Shown here: positions 16,978 through 27,698 of the stretch, one piece after another
Position numbering within the stretch: the stretch's first letter is position 1
Layout: the number at the start of each line of letters is the position of its first letter
Source of the DNA: AP-15 sp963738185
GTDB lineage: Bacteria > Pseudomonadota > Alphaproteobacteria > ATCC43930 > CGMCC-115725
Direction: 5' to 3'
NCBI GenBank assembly: GCA_963738185.1
Contig: CAVTVA010000003.1
Span: forward strand, 434,001 to 498,000
Length of the DNA: 64,000 nucleotides
Notes under the pieces: generated by a model
The model's database searches: none
Told to the model about the DNA's origin: nothing
Seen by the model: only the letters and a program-made list of their open reading frames with translations
Made by a program: the position numbers and the translations under genes

Positions 16978-17823
16978 CTATTTCGGCGCCGCGGCCGAGG
17001 GATGGAACAGCTGCTCGCCCTGGACCTTGTAGCCGCCGATCGCGGCCTGGCCTTCGGGCGAGGCCAGCCATCGCGCAAAGCGGTGCGCCGGCTGCTGCTT
17101 GGCTTGCGGGTGCTCTTTCGTATTGAGCAGGATCACGTCGTAGCGGTTGAGCAAGCGCGGGTCGCCTTCGACCAGCACGGTGAGATCGCCCTTGTTGCCA
17201 AAGCTGAGCCAGGTGCCGCGATCGCTGATCGTGTAGGCGCCCATCGCCTGCGCGGCATTGAGCGCAGCCCCCATGCCGCCGCCGATGTCGCGATACCACG
17301 CGCCGCCGCCGGCCTGGGCGGGATCGATCGCCGCGACACGCCAGAGCCGATGCTCGAGCGCATCGGTTCCGCTCTTGTCGCCGCGCGAGACAAACGGCGC
17401 CTTCGCGGCGGCGATCGCCTTCAGCGCCGCGACCGCGTCATGACCGCCGGCGATGTGCGCCGGGTCCGCGCGCGGGCCGACCACGATGAAATCGTTCCAG
17501 GCGATCTGCCGGCGATCGACGCCGTCGCCGGCGGCAATAAACTTACGCTCGGCCTCGGGGTCGTGCACCAACACTAGATCGGCGTCGCCATGCGCCGCCG
17601 TCGCCAGCGCCTGACCGGTGCCCTGGGCCAGCACCCGCACCGAGATGCCGGTCTCCTTGGTGAAGATCGGCAGGATGTGGCGCAGCAGGCCCGAATTATC
17701 GACCGAGGTCGTCGAGGCCAGCACGATCGACTGTGCCGGCTGCGGTGGCGCGGCGCGGCCGGTTTCGCCGGCGCAGATGGTCGCCGTCATGGCGATCAGG
17801 ATCGCCATGCATAGCTTGCTCAC
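16978..17823 (-). CDS. tupA: Tungstate ABC transporter substrate-binding protein
   Basis: A 281-residue periplasmic protein with a signal peptide (hydrophobic core ILIAMTATICAG). The diagnostic oxyanion-binding motif STTSVDNSGLL follows at the start of the mature protein, and GDKSGTDALEHRLW supplies a second anion-contact loop; both fit TupA/PstS-like tungstate binders. The GTG start at 17823 overlaps the stop of the permease by four bases, giving a translationally coupled pair. Tungstate would serve tungsten or molybdenum cofactor enzymes. The ATPase (tupC) expected next is not present in this position. Confidence 0.85.
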   Translation of the reverse strand: MSKLCMAILIAMTATICAGETGRAAPPQPAQSIVLASTTSVDNSGLLRHILPIFTKETGISVRVLAQGTGQALATAAHGDADLVLVHDPEAERKFIAAGDGVDRRQIAWNDFIVVGPRADPAHIAGGHDAVAALKAIAAAKAPFVSRGDKSGTDALEHRLWRVAAIDPAQAGGGAWYRDIGGGMGAALNAAQAMGAYTISDRGTWLSFGNKGDLTVLVEGDPRLLNRYDVILLNTKEHPQAKQQPAHRFARWLASPEGQAAIGGYKVQGEQLFHPSAAAPK

Positions 17824-18500
17824 TGCCGTGCCCCTCCCCTGGCGCCGAGCGCGAAGATCGTCGCGCTGACGGCGATACTGATCCCGATCAGCACAAAGCC
17901 AAGGCCGAGAGCCAGCGACAAATTGCCCTCGCTGGTTTCGAGCACGATCGCAGTGGTCATCGTGCGCGTGTATTGGGCGATGTTGCCGCCGACGATCAGG
18001 ATCGCCCCAACCTCGGAAATGGTCCGGCCGAAACCGGCCAGAATAGCCGTGACCAGGCGGGTGCGCGCGATCGCCAGCACATGACCCATCGCCCGCAACC
18101 GTGTCGCGCCATCGACTTGCAGCGGCCCGCCAAATTCCGCCCACAGATCGGTCGTGCCGGCATGCGCGAGCGCCGCAACGATCGGGAGCGCCAGGACAGT
18201 CTGCGCCAGCACCATCGCGCTCGGCGTGAACAGGATGCCGAGGCCGCCGAGCGCGCCCGAGCGCGACAGCAGCAGATACATCGCCAAGCCGACAACCACC
18301 GGCGGCAGCCCGAGCAGCGCGTTGAGCGCCACGACCACGACGCGCCGCCCTGGTATCGGATAGGCGACGAGGGCGCCGCCAAGGGCGATGCCGAGCAGGC
18401 TCGCCAGCACCGCGGCAGTTAAGCTGACCTCGAGCGACAAGCAGACGATGCGGCCAAACCCCCCATCATCGAAGATCGCCCAAAACTCGGAGAGAGACAC
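17820..18500 (-). CDS. tupB: Tungstate ABC transporter permease
   Basis: A 226-residue inner-membrane permease with about five or six hydrophobic segments. It contains the binding-protein-dependent transport EAA-like loop (GRTISEVGAILIVGGN) in the middle of the protein, followed by NIAQYTRTMTTAIVLETSEGN, typical of TupB and molybdate ModB relatives. It precedes and overlaps tupA. The short length is normal for TupB. It functions as the channel for an oxyanion importer, which needs an ATPase encoded elsewhere. Confidence 0.85.
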   Translation of the reverse strand: MSLSEFWAIFDDGGFGRIVCLSLEVSLTAAVLASLLGIALGGALVAYPIPGRRVVVVALNALLGLPPVVVGLAMYLLLSRSGALGGLGILFTPSAMVLAQTVLALPIVAALAHAGTTDLWAEFGGPLQVDGATRLRAMGHVLAIARTRLVTAILAGFGRTISEVGAILIVGGNIAQYTRTMTTAIVLETSEGNLSLALGLGFVLIGISIAVSATIFALGARGGARQ

Positions 18501-18645
18501 CGATCAATCACTCGCAGACGCGCAACGGCTGTGGCAGCGAGCCTGTAGAGCATCTCTTGGCTTGTCCACCGGCATCCCGATGCCCGGTCGCGCCGGGGCC
18601 GGCGCCATGCTAGGGTTCGGCCGCCCGGTGAATCGGAGGAAAGCG

Positions 18646-19660
18646 ATGGGTGTCGAGCTGGCGAGGGCGGAGCCGTTTGCCGCACCGGTGGTAGACAGCC
18701 TCTCGGTGCGGGTCGTCGTCGAACTCGGCCTATGACCGCTTTATCAGCGACGCCTCCCACCCGGTGGTCAGGATCGAGCATGTCCGCCATATCCCCGGGC
18801 ACGAGCGGTCGACCTTCGCCGGCGAATGGGGGCTGTCATTGCACCTCGAATCGGCGCAGGCCGGCGCCCGGTCGCAGTATCTGCTCGATTTCGGCTACAC
18901 GCCCGAGGTGCTGATCCGCAATTTCGCGCTGCTCGACCTCGACCCCGCCCGGATCGACGGCCTGATCCTGAGCCACGGCCACCGCGACCATTATGGCGGG
19001 CTCGAAGGGTTTGTCGCCCGGCATCGCGCCCGCATGCCCGCCGACCTCAAGCTGTTCGCCGGCGGCGCGGCCGCGTTCGCCGAGAAATGGATCAAGCGGC
19101 GCGGCGCCGAGCCGGTGTCTTGGGGCACGCTCGACCGCGACGCGATCGAGGCGGCGCGGGTCGCCACCGTGTGCTGCGACGCGGCGCGGGCGCTGGCGGG
19201 CCCGTTCACCACCGGGCATATCGCTCGCCAATCGTTCGAGCGCGTCCTCGACAGCACGCTCGTAGAGCCGGAAAGCGCCGAGCATTTTACCGAAGCCGAG
19301 CGCCAGGGCCGCCTTGTGCCGGACGAGCATCCGGACGAGCACGCGACCTGCTATGTCGTGCAGGGCCGTGGGCTTGTCGTGATCTCCTCCTGCGGGCATG
19401 TCGGGCTGATCAACACGATCAAGGCGGCGATGGCGGTCTCGGGCGTCGGCAAATTGCATGCCGTGCTCGGCGGGTTTCACCTCGGCCCGGCGCCGATGGA
19501 TTATGTCGAGCACACCGTCTCCGAGCTCAAAACCCTGTCGCCCGACGTGGTCGTGCCGATGCATTGCAGCGGCGGCAAGTTCATCGCGGCGATGCAGCGC
19601 GCGATGCCCGAGCGGCTGATCACCACCAATATCGGCAGCCGCTTTACCTTTGGCGTTTGA
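18646..19660 (+). CDS. Metallo-beta-lactamase-fold hydrolase (5' end frameshifted)
   Basis: Most of the gene (18764-19660, 298 residues) encodes a metal-dependent hydrolase with the metal motif LSHGHRDHYGGL, a second His in SSCGHVGLIN, and a C-terminal VPMHCSGG. The start fits at ATG 18646, just after GGAGGA, reading MGVELARAEPFAAP..., but that frame ends in a stop after VVVELGL. Removing one base near 18722 joins it to SAYDRFISDASHPVVRIEH, restoring the family N-terminus. Members resemble 7,8-dihydropterin-synthase-like MBL proteins (MptA/arylsulfatase-like group). Real mutation or assembly error cannot be separated by sight. Confidence 0.85.
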
Positions 19661-19669
19661 ACCGCAAGA

Positions 19670-20728
19670 TCACGGCCCGGCCGGATCGCCGCGAAACCGT
19701 GGCGCCACCTCGCGCATGAACAGGCGCAGGCTGTTCATGGCGGCTGCGTGCGGCATCGGGCCGAGGCGAAAGGTCGCGATCACCCCGCCGACCCCGAGCT
19801 CGGCAATATCGGCGATCGCCGTGGCGACGGTCGCCGGCGAGCCGTGGATAAAGCCGTGCTCGACGCTGGCGCGGGCCGACGGCAGGTCGCTTTCCGGCAC
19901 CTCGATTCTGAGGCCGGTCTCGCGGTAGATGCGATTGCGCATCTCGGCGCGCGAGGCGGCCATCGCCCGGAACGCCGGGAGCCCGACTCGCTCGGCCTCG
20001 GCGTCGGTCTCGGCGACAACGATGTTGCGCCACACCCAGCAATCGTCGAGGTTGCGGGCGATTCTGTCCTCGTCGTAGCCGGCGGCCTGCATCGCCTCCC
20101 GGTATAGCCCGAAGCGTCGCCGGGTGACCGCCATCGGCTGCACATTCATCAGAAACGGGCGGCCCTGCTGTGCCAATTCCAACATCGAGGCTTCGCCCGA
20201 GGCGGCGCGAACGATCGTAGGGTGCGGCTTGGTGTAGGGCCGCGGCCGCAGCATCGGCACCTCGAGGTCCCAGAACCGGCCGTGATGCTCGAAGCTGCCG
20301 CGGGTCCACGCCTCGACCATGATCTCTTCGGCCTCGTCGAGACGCGCCTGGGCCTCGTGATGATCGATGCCAAAGCCTTGGTAATCGTAGATGTTGTAGG
20401 AGGAGCCGCGGCCGAGGCCGACGACGAGGCGCCCCTTGGTGATGTTGTCGAGCACCGCCAGCTGCTCGGCGGCGCGGATCGGGTGGTGCAGCGCCATCTG
20501 CAGCACCGCAAAGCCGATCTTGCTGCGATGGGTCGAGGCCGCCAGCGCGCCAGCGAAGGCGATCGGGTCGGCATAGGCGCAGATGCCGTCGAAATGATGC
20601 TCGGCAAGCCAGATCGCGTCGCAGCCAAGCTCGTCGGCGAGCCAGGCCTCGCGCAATGTCTCGTCGATCACCGCCCCGTCGCGCTCCGGGTCGCGGCTGT
20701 CCGGAAACAGGAAATTGCCGAATTTCAC
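19670..20728 (-). CDS. LLM-class flavin-dependent monooxygenase, second locus, gene 2
   Basis: A 352-residue luciferase-like monooxygenase. It has DAIWLAEHHFDG near the N-terminus, the strand pattern IGFAVLQMALHHPIRAAEQ, the cofactor loop GRLVVGLGRGSSYN, and MVEAWTRGSFEHHGRFWD. A GTG at 20728 preceded by GGAGGGA is the preferred start; an upstream GTG at 20740 would add four residues. It lies nine bases from the end of the convergent MBL gene. It is a different subfamily from the neighbouring LLM gene at 20870, and both probably act on unknown organic substrates with FMNH2. Confidence 0.87.
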   Translation of the reverse strand: MKFGNFLFPDSRDPERDGAVIDETLREAWLADELGCDAIWLAEHHFDGICAYADPIAFAGALAASTHRSKIGFAVLQMALHHPIRAAEQLAVLDNITKGRLVVGLGRGSSYNIYDYQGFGIDHHEAQARLDEAEEIMVEAWTRGSFEHHGRFWDLEVPMLRPRPYTKPHPTIVRAASGEASMLELAQQGRPFLMNVQPMAVTRRRFGLYREAMQAAGYDEDRIARNLDDCWVWRNIVVAETDAEAERVGLPAFRAMAASRAEMRNRIYRETGLRIEVPESDLPSARASVEHGFIHGSPATVATAIADIAELGVGGVIATFRLGPMPHAAAMNSLRLFMREVAPRFRGDPAGP

Positions 20729-20869
20729 GCGTCCCTCCACACCGTCGGGCGCCTGCCCGAAGGCTCCGTGCCGTCGCGGCCCGTCAAGCGCAGCGTCTTG
20801 CAGAACAGCATCAAGGAACCTATCCGATCAGATATCAGAACGAGGCCGTATTTCGCTCGGGCGCGGCGC

Positions 20870-22042
20870 TCACCCCAGTTCAGTCAGCCGGGGCAATACC
20901 TCCTTTGAGAACAGCGTCAGGTTGTCGACCGTGTCGGCGTGGCTGATCGTGCCGCCCTGGCCCATCATCAACAGATGGCCGAAGCCGCCGACGTGGTCGT
21001 AGAAGGCGCGCAGCTGGTCGAACACGTCGTCCGGGGTGCCGGCAAAGGAGAGGCCAGCGTCGATCGCCTGCTCGACAGTCATTGTGCGCGGGTTGATCGG
21101 ATGGCCGTCCTTGGTCTGGACCCGCGTTGCCCGCGCCGCCATCGCGCCGCCGCCCTTCAGCATCTGCGCCGTCGCGCGCGGCGAGGCGTAGCCGGGCGGG
21201 TTGGCGAATTGCGGGGCGACGATGCCCGAGGTGCGGCTGTAGTCGAGGATCTGGTCGGCGCGGCGCCGGCCTTCCTCGCGCGTCCGGCCGACCCCGATCA
21301 AGGCCATGTAGGCGAGGCGGTCCGGCGTCGGCTCGCGGCCGACGTCGCGCGCCCTCTTGCGATAGGCCTCGAAGATCGCGGGCGTGCGGACCCAGCCGGT
21401 GTTGAGGACGCCGATCACCATGCCGCGCGCCGCCGCCTCGGTGGCGCTGTCCGCGCTGCCGACCGGGGTCCACACCGGCGGGTGCGGCTCCTGATACGGG
21501 CGCGGCCAGACATTGACCGAGCGGTACTGGAAATGCGTGCCCTCCCAGTTGAACGGGCCGTCGTGGCTGGTCATCGCCTTGAGGATCAGCTCATACGCCT
21601 CCCAAAACCGCTCGGTCAGATCGGCCGGGTTGGTGTTGGCCGGCGAGATCTCGAACGGCACCCCCTTGACAAAGCCCATTTCGAGCCGGCCGCGCGAGAT
21701 CACGTCGATCATCGCGTATTCCTCGGCGACGCGGATCGGGTCGTTGCGGTTGCCGATCGGCATGCCGAGCGCCAACAGGCGCACTTTCTTGGTCTCGCGC
21801 GCCAGGATCGCCATCGGGATCGTGCACACCGAATCACTGCAAGTAGCGGTCGCGTGATGCTCGTTGGTCATAATGTTGATGCCGAGCTCGTCGCACAGCG
21901 CCCACTCGTCGAGGTAGCGGTGGTAGAGGTCGGCGCCGAGTTGCGGATCGTACAGCCGGCTCGGCACCACGACGCGGTACGAGTCCTGGAGATGCGGCCA
22001 CGCCGGGTGGTAGGCCATCTCGCTGAAATGCCAGACCTTCAT
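20870..22042 (-). CDS. LLM-class flavin-dependent monooxygenase, paired with an alpha/beta hydrolase
   Basis: A 390-residue monooxygenase with the LLM features DELGINIMTNEHHAT, VRLLALGMPIGNRNDPIRVAEEYAM and GRLEMGFVKG. The start at 22042 (KVWHFSEMAYHPAWPHLQDS) overlaps the stop of the preceding alpha/beta hydrolase by four bases, so they are translated from one mRNA. A Baeyer-Villiger-type monooxygenase followed by an ester hydrolase is a known catabolic logic: insert oxygen to make an ester, then hydrolyse it. That reading is inference. It is longer than the LLM at 19670 and in a different subfamily. Confidence 0.87.
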   Translation of the reverse strand: MKVWHFSEMAYHPAWPHLQDSYRVVVPSRLYDPQLGADLYHRYLDEWALCDELGINIMTNEHHATATCSDSVCTIPMAILARETKKVRLLALGMPIGNRNDPIRVAEEYAMIDVISRGRLEMGFVKGVPFEISPANTNPADLTERFWEAYELILKAMTSHDGPFNWEGTHFQYRSVNVWPRPYQEPHPPVWTPVGSADSATEAAARGMVIGVLNTGWVRTPAIFEAYRKRARDVGREPTPDRLAYMALIGVGRTREEGRRRADQILDYSRTSGIVAPQFANPPGYASPRATAQMLKGGGAMAARATRVQTKDGHPINPRTMTVEQAIDAGLSFAGTPDDVFDQLRAFYDHVGGFGHLLMMGQGGTISHADTVDNLTLFSKEVLPRLTELG

Positions 22043-22818
22043 CTCCGTGCCTCCGTGCCTGCGAAGCGTTCGATCGCCGCGAAGACAGCTTCGGGCTGCT
22101 CGATCTGCGGGTAATGCCCGGCTTGCCCAATCCGCTCGAGCCGGGCATCCGGCAGAGCCCGGCAGAGCTGTTCGCCGTACTCCGCAGTGACGACGCCGTC
22201 GGCCTCGCCCCACAAGACCAGCGCCGGCACGCGCACCCGGTGCAGCCATTGGCGCAACCCCGGATCGTGCATGTAGGGCCGCCAGCCATAGAGTGCGGTG
22301 GCCGACCGGTCGCGCGCGATCGCGGTCAGCTCCTCCTCGTCGAGAGCCGCGTAGTCGGGCAGCGCGCGCTCAGGGCGGTAAAATGTCCGGCGCTGCCGCT
22401 CGTCCTCGGGCAATGCGTAAATATCGGCGATGTCGCGATCCTCACGGCCGCCGAACTTCACCCCGACCGGGTCGATCAGCACGAGGCGGCCGATCCGCGC
22501 CACCGAGCGCACGCAGATTTCGAGCGCCAGCCATCCGCCAAAGGACGAGCCGACCAGCACAACGTCGCCCGCCGGCTGCCGATCGAGCCAGTCGAGATAG
22601 AGGTAGGCCAGATCATGGATCGTGCGAAACCCGGCGGGCCGCTCGGAACGCCCGAACCCGGGGTGGCGGGGTGCGGTCACCCGCCAATGCCCGGCCAGCC
22701 GGTCGAGCAACGCGGCGTTCTGCGCGACATAATCGCCGCCATGCAGAAACAAGAGCGGCGGGCCCGCCCCCGCGACCGACCCGTCGAGCGCATATCCGCC
22801 GATCTCGATGCCCGCCAT
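22039..22818 (-). CDS. Alpha/beta-fold hydrolase
   Basis: A 259-residue serine hydrolase. The oxyanion strand is LLFLHGGDYVAQNAALLD, the nucleophile elbow is GSSFGG, the acid is the Asp in LWGEADGVV, and the catalytic His is in GQAGHYPQIEQP. The ATG at 22818 is preferred over a GTG at 22839 because of the GGGAGCGG about eight bases upstream. It is first in an operon with an LLM monooxygenase that overlaps its end, so its substrate is probably an ester or lactone made by that enzyme. Confidence 0.9.
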   Translation of the reverse strand: MAGIEIGGYALDGSVAGAGPPLLFLHGGDYVAQNAALLDRLAGHWRVTAPRHPGFGRSERPAGFRTIHDLAYLYLDWLDRQPAGDVVLVGSSFGGWLALEICVRSVARIGRLVLIDPVGVKFGGREDRDIADIYALPEDERQRRTFYRPERALPDYAALDEEELTAIARDRSATALYGWRPYMHDPGLRQWLHRVRVPALVLWGEADGVVTAEYGEQLCRALPDARLERIGQAGHYPQIEQPEAVFAAIERFAGTEARR

Positions 22819-23108
22819 GCCACCGCTCCCAATGACCACGGCGCTGTCGCGCCGCGTTCTCAGCCCGCAGTATCGCGATCATCGGCGCTGCGGTCCAGCC
22901 GGCCCGCAGGCGGCTTCGCCCGCGCCACAAGGCTCGCTCGACCGGGCGAGCCTGGAGCCGCGCTGCAACGCACTCGAATTTGGCCGGGGCGGCTGTTATA
23001 TGTCGCGCATGCTTTGGCAGCGCGCCTGGATGAGGCGAATTATCGGCCCGGTTCTCGTCTGAGGGCCGGGAACGCTGTCGCCTCTCTGCACCGATCCAGG
23101 GATTTCCG

Positions 23109-25969
<2,861 letters not shown>

Positions 25970-25970
<1 letters not shown>

Positions 25971-26452
25971 TGCTGGCCCGCGGGCTAGCCGTCGCCGCCG
26001 CTGTAGTCATCCTCGATCAGCTCAGCAAGGCGGCGGTTCTCGGGCATTTCGCCCGCGACGCGTTCGATGGCGAGCGGGTCACGTGGTTTTTCAACCTGGT
26101 CCTGGTCTACAATCGCGGGGTCAGCTTTGGCCTGTTCAACGCCGGCGCCGGCGGTGGCGTCGGGCTCAACGCGCTGCTGTTTTCGCTGGTCGCCGCGGCG
26201 GTGGTGGTTGGCCTCGTTTATTGGCTGCGCCGGGTGTCGAGCCCGCTGCTGGCGATTGCGATCGGCCTGATCATCGGCGGCGCCATCGGCAATGTTGTCG
26301 ACAGAATTCGCCTCGGCGCCGTCGTCGATTTTCTCGATTTCCATATAGCGTTATGGCATTGGCCGGCGTTCAACCTCGCCGACAGCGCAATCTGCGTCGG
26401 GGTCGCGGCAATGTTGCTCGACGGCTTGCTTCTGCATCGCGAAGCGCGGTAA
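25970..26452 (+). CDS. lspA: Lipoprotein signal peptidase
   Basis: A 160-residue inner-membrane aspartyl peptidase that removes signal peptides from lipidated prolipoproteins. Conserved boxes are visible: DQLSKAAV near the N-terminus, YNRGVSFGLFN, the first catalytic Asp in GNVVDRIRLGAVVDFLDF, and the second in FNLADSAICVGV. Four hydrophobic helices can be traced. The ATG overlaps the ileS stop. It should process the lipoproteins encoded in this window, including BamF just downstream and probably the CHAT protein. Confidence 0.97.
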
Positions 26453-26477
26453 ACAGCGGGCGGGAGGGACTACTGCC

Positions 26478-26957
26478 ATGATGGAATATCGGCGGGCTCG
26501 CGGAACGGTCCGGTCTCTGGTTCCGCTTGGCGTGATCTGTCTGGCCGGAGCCTCGCTGCTTTCCGGCTGCACCGATGTCAAGCAGATGATCGGCCTCGAT
26601 CAGCCGATGCCCGATGAGTTTGCGGTCGAATCGCGCGCGCCGCTGACCGTGCCGCCCGACTTCAACCTGCGGCCGCCGGAGCCAGGCGCGCCGCGGCCCC
26701 AGGAAAAGACCGCCCAACAGCAGGCCGAGCAGGTCATCGAGCAGGCCGGACCCGGCCAGCCGGGCAAGGAGGCCGCCGATTTCCGCCTGCACGCCTCGCC
26801 GGGCGGGCTGCCCAATCTCAATCCGCAGGCGCCGGACCAGAACGCGATGGTCGGCTCGCAGAGCCTCTCAAGCGAGCTGTTGGCCCATGGCGATACCGGC
26901 AGCGCCGGCGCCACTGTGGACAAGCGCGACACGACCCCGCTGAAGGGGGTGTACTGA
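26478..26957 (+). CDS. bamF: BamF-type outer-membrane assembly lipoprotein (DUF3035)
   Basis: A 159-residue lipoprotein. The signal peptide ends in the lipobox LLSGC (Cys about residue 31). The mature part has the conserved PPDFNLRPPEPGAPR segment that defines the DUF3035/BamF proteins of alphaproteobacteria, then a Gln/Ala/Pro-rich low-complexity tail. In Caulobacter relatives BamF is a subunit of the beta-barrel assembly complex. Its position directly behind lspA is conserved in the group. It reads toward the convergent OmpA gene, 28 bases away. Confidence 0.85.
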   Translation: MMEYRRARGTVRSLVPLGVICLAGASLLSGCTDVKQMIGLDQPMPDEFAVESRAPLTVPPDFNLRPPEPGAPRPQEKTAQQQAEQVIEQAGPGQPGKEAADFRLHASPGGLPNLNPQAPDQNAMVGSQSLSSELLAHGDTGSAGATVDKRDTTPLKGVY

Positions 26958-26985
26958 GCCGGCGCCCGGCGTCGTGACACCGCGG

Positions 26986-27648
26986 TCAGCCGCCGAGATT
27001 GATCACGACCACCCGGCGGTTTTCGGCCGCGTAGGGGTCGCTGCCCTTGACCGGTTCGGTCGGCCCCTTGCCGACGGTCTGCAGCCGCGACGGCGCGACA
27101 CCGCTGTCTTGCACCAGATAGTCTTTGACCGCATCGGCGCGCCGGCGCGACAAAACCATGTTGTATTGCAGGCCGCCCGACGCGTCGGTGTGCCCCTCGA
27201 TCAGGAACGACTTCTGGTCGGCGAGCTCGTGGTTTAAGGCGTTCCCCAGATTGCGCAGGGTTTCGGTCGAGCCCGGGGTCAGCCGCGCCGAGTTGAATGC
27301 AAACTGAATTGTATTGAAGGTGACGCTCGGCGCCGGCTGCGCGCTGGCTGGCGCCGGCGAGGCCGTCGCGGCGCCGGCATTCGCCCGATGCCGCCGTGTC
27401 CGCACCGACGAGCCGGCCGGCGGGGGGGCGGTCGCGGTGTTGCGCACGTTCGGGCTCTCCCGCGGCCGGGGTGCGGTGCCGAGCGTCGGCAGCCCTTGAT
27501 GCTCGCCCAGGCCGTGTGGCGCCGGCCGCAATGCCCGGCCGATGTCGGACTCGCTGGGCGCCCCGGTCTGCGCGGCCAGCCGCGGTGCGCCGGCAACCAG
27601 GAAGACGCAGCCGAGCACGCCGACGCCCAGCGCAATTCGCCCCCTCAT
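26986..27648 (-). CDS. OmpA-family outer-membrane/peptidoglycan-binding protein
   Basis: A 220-residue protein. It has an N-terminal signal peptide (MRGRIALGVGVLGCVFLVAG, cleavage near LAA), a Pro/Thr/Ala-rich unstructured middle, and a C-terminal OmpA domain from about residue 115: FAFNSARLTPGSTETLRNLG, IEGHTDASGG, VLSRRRADAVKDYLV, and the ENRRVVV end. The OmpA domain normally binds diaminopimelate peptidoglycan. It is last in a minus-strand operon after the CHAT protein (50-base gap), TpsA and TpsB, suggesting it anchors or positions part of that system. ATG at 27648 is chosen on the signal peptide; longer starts give no signal. Confidence 0.88.
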   Translation of the reverse strand: MRGRIALGVGVLGCVFLVAGAPRLAAQTGAPSESDIGRALRPAPHGLGEHQGLPTLGTAPRPRESPNVRNTATAPPPAGSSVRTRRHRANAGAATASPAPASAQPAPSVTFNTIQFAFNSARLTPGSTETLRNLGNALNHELADQKSFLIEGHTDASGGLQYNMVLSRRRADAVKDYLVQDSGVAPSRLQTVGKGPTEPVKGSDPYAAENRRVVVINLGG

Positions 27649-27698
27649 CGCTGATCCTCCATCCCAGTCATCGCGCCCTCGGCATCGCGCCCTCGGCA

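Noticed and set aside
18700..18780. Programmed frameshift in the MBL gene
   Set aside because: No slippery heptamer or downstream pseudoknot visible; one extra base explains it more simply.
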